Below are positions 62,901 to 64,000 of a stretch of DNA of 64,000 nt, piece after piece; position 1 is the stretch's first letter; each line of letters opens with the position of its first letter. The DNA comes from Paracyclopina nana (lineage: Eukaryota > Arthropoda > Copepoda > Cyclopoida > Cyclopettidae). Made by a program: the position numbers and the translations under genes. A model generated the notes under the pieces. The model ran no database searches. It saw only the letters and a list, made by a program, of their open reading frames with translations, and was not told the DNA's origin. The stretch is from positions 3,410,001 through 3,474,000 of the forward strand of contig JAGUCH010000005.1 of NCBI GenBank assembly GCA_019096065.1, written 5' to 3'.

Positions 62901-64000
62901 CAGCTATTTTGTGTGTGCATGTTTTCCCATGCAAATGACCGCAAAGATTTGGTTAATTTCAGATAAGCTACTGCCAAAAATGCACCGAACTGAAAATCCA
63001 GAAAGGGCAACTTACCCAAAGATTTGGAGACAAGTGTGGGTGCAAATGGTCTTCTGAAGCACTATAAGAAGTATATAGAATTATGCTATATATGTAGAAT
63101 TGTAGCATGGAGAGAAGCGCTGACAATCGCTGTGCCGGCTTCTCGTCTCTTCGCAACACTGAATGTCCGTCGGCTACAGCCAAACCTTGGAGACGGCGAG
63201 CTCCAGCTCGCGATCGGGCTGGCTCGTTCGCTATTATAAACGCTACTATGAACAGCGCGCTCTCCACAGCGACTACGACGGCCGTATGCTCTGCTACGTC
63301 TTCTTCTTCTTCAGTCTTCCTCGTCTCAGGTCTCGGTTTTCGGTCACTTTTTCTCATTTCCCATGTCACTCTCTTTCGTCTTAGTGAAGCTGATTCAGGC
63401 GTGACAACTCCTCCAGTGACGCAAAATCGACCCTTTTCTGCCCATTCATTACCTCATTATGGTCTTTTGGCGGAAGTTCTCCTCTTTGGTTTCGACGAGC
63501 GGCGGCTGATTTGAATTCAGAACTTTGATTGACGGCTACGGACGAGTTCAGTCCACGCGTGGTTTGTGTTATTGTTTTGAAAGCGGATCGTGAAATTAGC
63601 CCGAGGCGAAAAACTGCATGGTGCCTAGTTGAGATAAAAAAGTGGACCTTGGTGAAAAATGAGGGCGTTTTGGAACTTTATGGCTACTCCTGCCAAAAAA
63701 TTCGAGACTCTGGGTGTGAAAAGTTTTTTGTTTGACTTCTTTTTTCCTTTGAACTTGGCCACGCGGCCCCAAAAAAAGATGCACGCGGCGTTGCATTGTT
63801 GTCTATAAAGTGTTCTAAATTGCACATTTTTTATGGCGGAGCTTATGAGTGACAGAAACATCTGCACACTTCAAAATCGTTTTATTCATGACTGAATGGA
63901 AAAAGAAGAAGCTTCTTGTCAAATTTTGCATGAGAGATGGCGTTCTCTCACTAGAAGTAGACAAACTAAACACATTCTGCTCTTAATGAACCTATTTGTT
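59978..64000. other. Region upstream of the frazzled start codon
   Basis: No protein-coding gene was recognised. The segment 63.1-63.4 kb is more GC-rich than the rest and ends, on the minus strand, at a good donor site. This suggests a 5'UTR exon or promoter of frazzled. The open frame at 63107-63514 on the plus strand looks like random translation of this GC-rich stretch. AATAAA on the minus strand near 63880 could mark the end of another gene further right. Confidence 0.4.
63016..63400 (-). promoter_or_regulatory. fra: Candidate 5'UTR exon / promoter of frazzled
   Basis: On the minus strand TTTGG|GTAAGT places a strong donor at 63015, and the upstream sequence is GC-rich. A matching acceptor (CTTTTTGGCAG) occurs near 60050, about 75 nt before the frazzled ATG. 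Together they would make a 3-kb 5'UTR intron. The upstream boundary given here is approximate, and no core-promoter motif decides it. Confidence 0.3.

Noticed and set aside
63107-63514. 135-codon plus-strand frame in the GC-rich segment
   Set aside because: Three frames are open over the same stretch and the translation is low in pattern. The stretch is better explained as a 5'UTR or promoter of frazzled on the other strand.
1-64000. CRISPR arrays, rRNA, tRNA or transposase/reverse transcriptase genes
   Set aside because: No regularly spaced repeats, tRNA T-arm patterns in a cloverleaf setting, rRNA blocks or catalytic transposon motifs were recognised on either strand. A covariance-model scan would be needed to exclude small RNAs.

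Overview
The window is nuclear DNA from an arthropod, most likely an insect. Genes are split by many very short introns (51-66 nt is common) with GT-AG borders. The gene set is typically bilaterian/arthropod: Gemin2, TTI1, FBXO28, a cytochrome b5 protein, a chymotrypsin-fold protease, exex/MNX1, Indy (SLC13) and frazzled/DCC. The species cannot be read from the sequence. The compact introns would fit a small insect genome such as a palaeopteran, but that is a guess. There is no sign of a bacterial, viral or organellar segment, no CRISPR array, and no tRNA or rRNA that I could recognise.

Layout. (1) 1-4.95 kb, minus strand: Gemin2 (complete) followed by TTI1 (5' two-thirds; it runs off the left edge). 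The TTI1 ATG lies only 5 nt after the Gemin2 stop codon, which is an operon-like or dicistronic arrangement. (2) 6.3-8.7 kb, plus strand: FBXO28-like F-box protein in six exons. (3) 9.8-10.5 kb, minus strand: small soluble cytochrome b5-domain protein. (4) 10.5-13.2 kb: non-coding, with inverted-repeat hairpins and one 169-bp MITE-like element with TA target duplication. (5) 13.2-14.4 kb, plus strand: secreted serine protease with Gly at the S1 position. (6) 14.4-27 kb: homeobox gene exex/MNX1 (18.3-20.6 kb) set in large non-coding flanks. (7) 27.0-29.0 kb, plus strand: Indy-type SLC13 transporter. (8) 29.3-60.0 kb, minus strand: frazzled/DCC netrin receptor, twelve coding exons, including a signal-peptide exon separated from the rest by a 16.3-kb intron. 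(9) 60-64 kb: probable frazzled upstream region with a candidate 5'UTR exon.

All exon models were built by reading GT-AG borders and checking that phases agree across every junction. The resulting proteins are Gemin2 294 aa, TTI1 at least 786 aa (partial), FBXO28 565 aa, cytochrome b5 189 aa, protease 331 aa, exex 366 aa, Indy 615 aa and frazzled 1563 aa.

Functionally, two themes stand out. Gemin2 (SMN complex, snRNP assembly) and TTI1 (TTT complex, PIKK maturation) may be co-transcribed, and both are assembly-chaperone factors. Exex (a motor-neuron homeodomain factor) and frazzled (a netrin guidance receptor) lie within 9 kb of each other in cis, with Indy between them and extensive non-coding DNA that carries a repeated CAC(A/T)GTGGGA motif.
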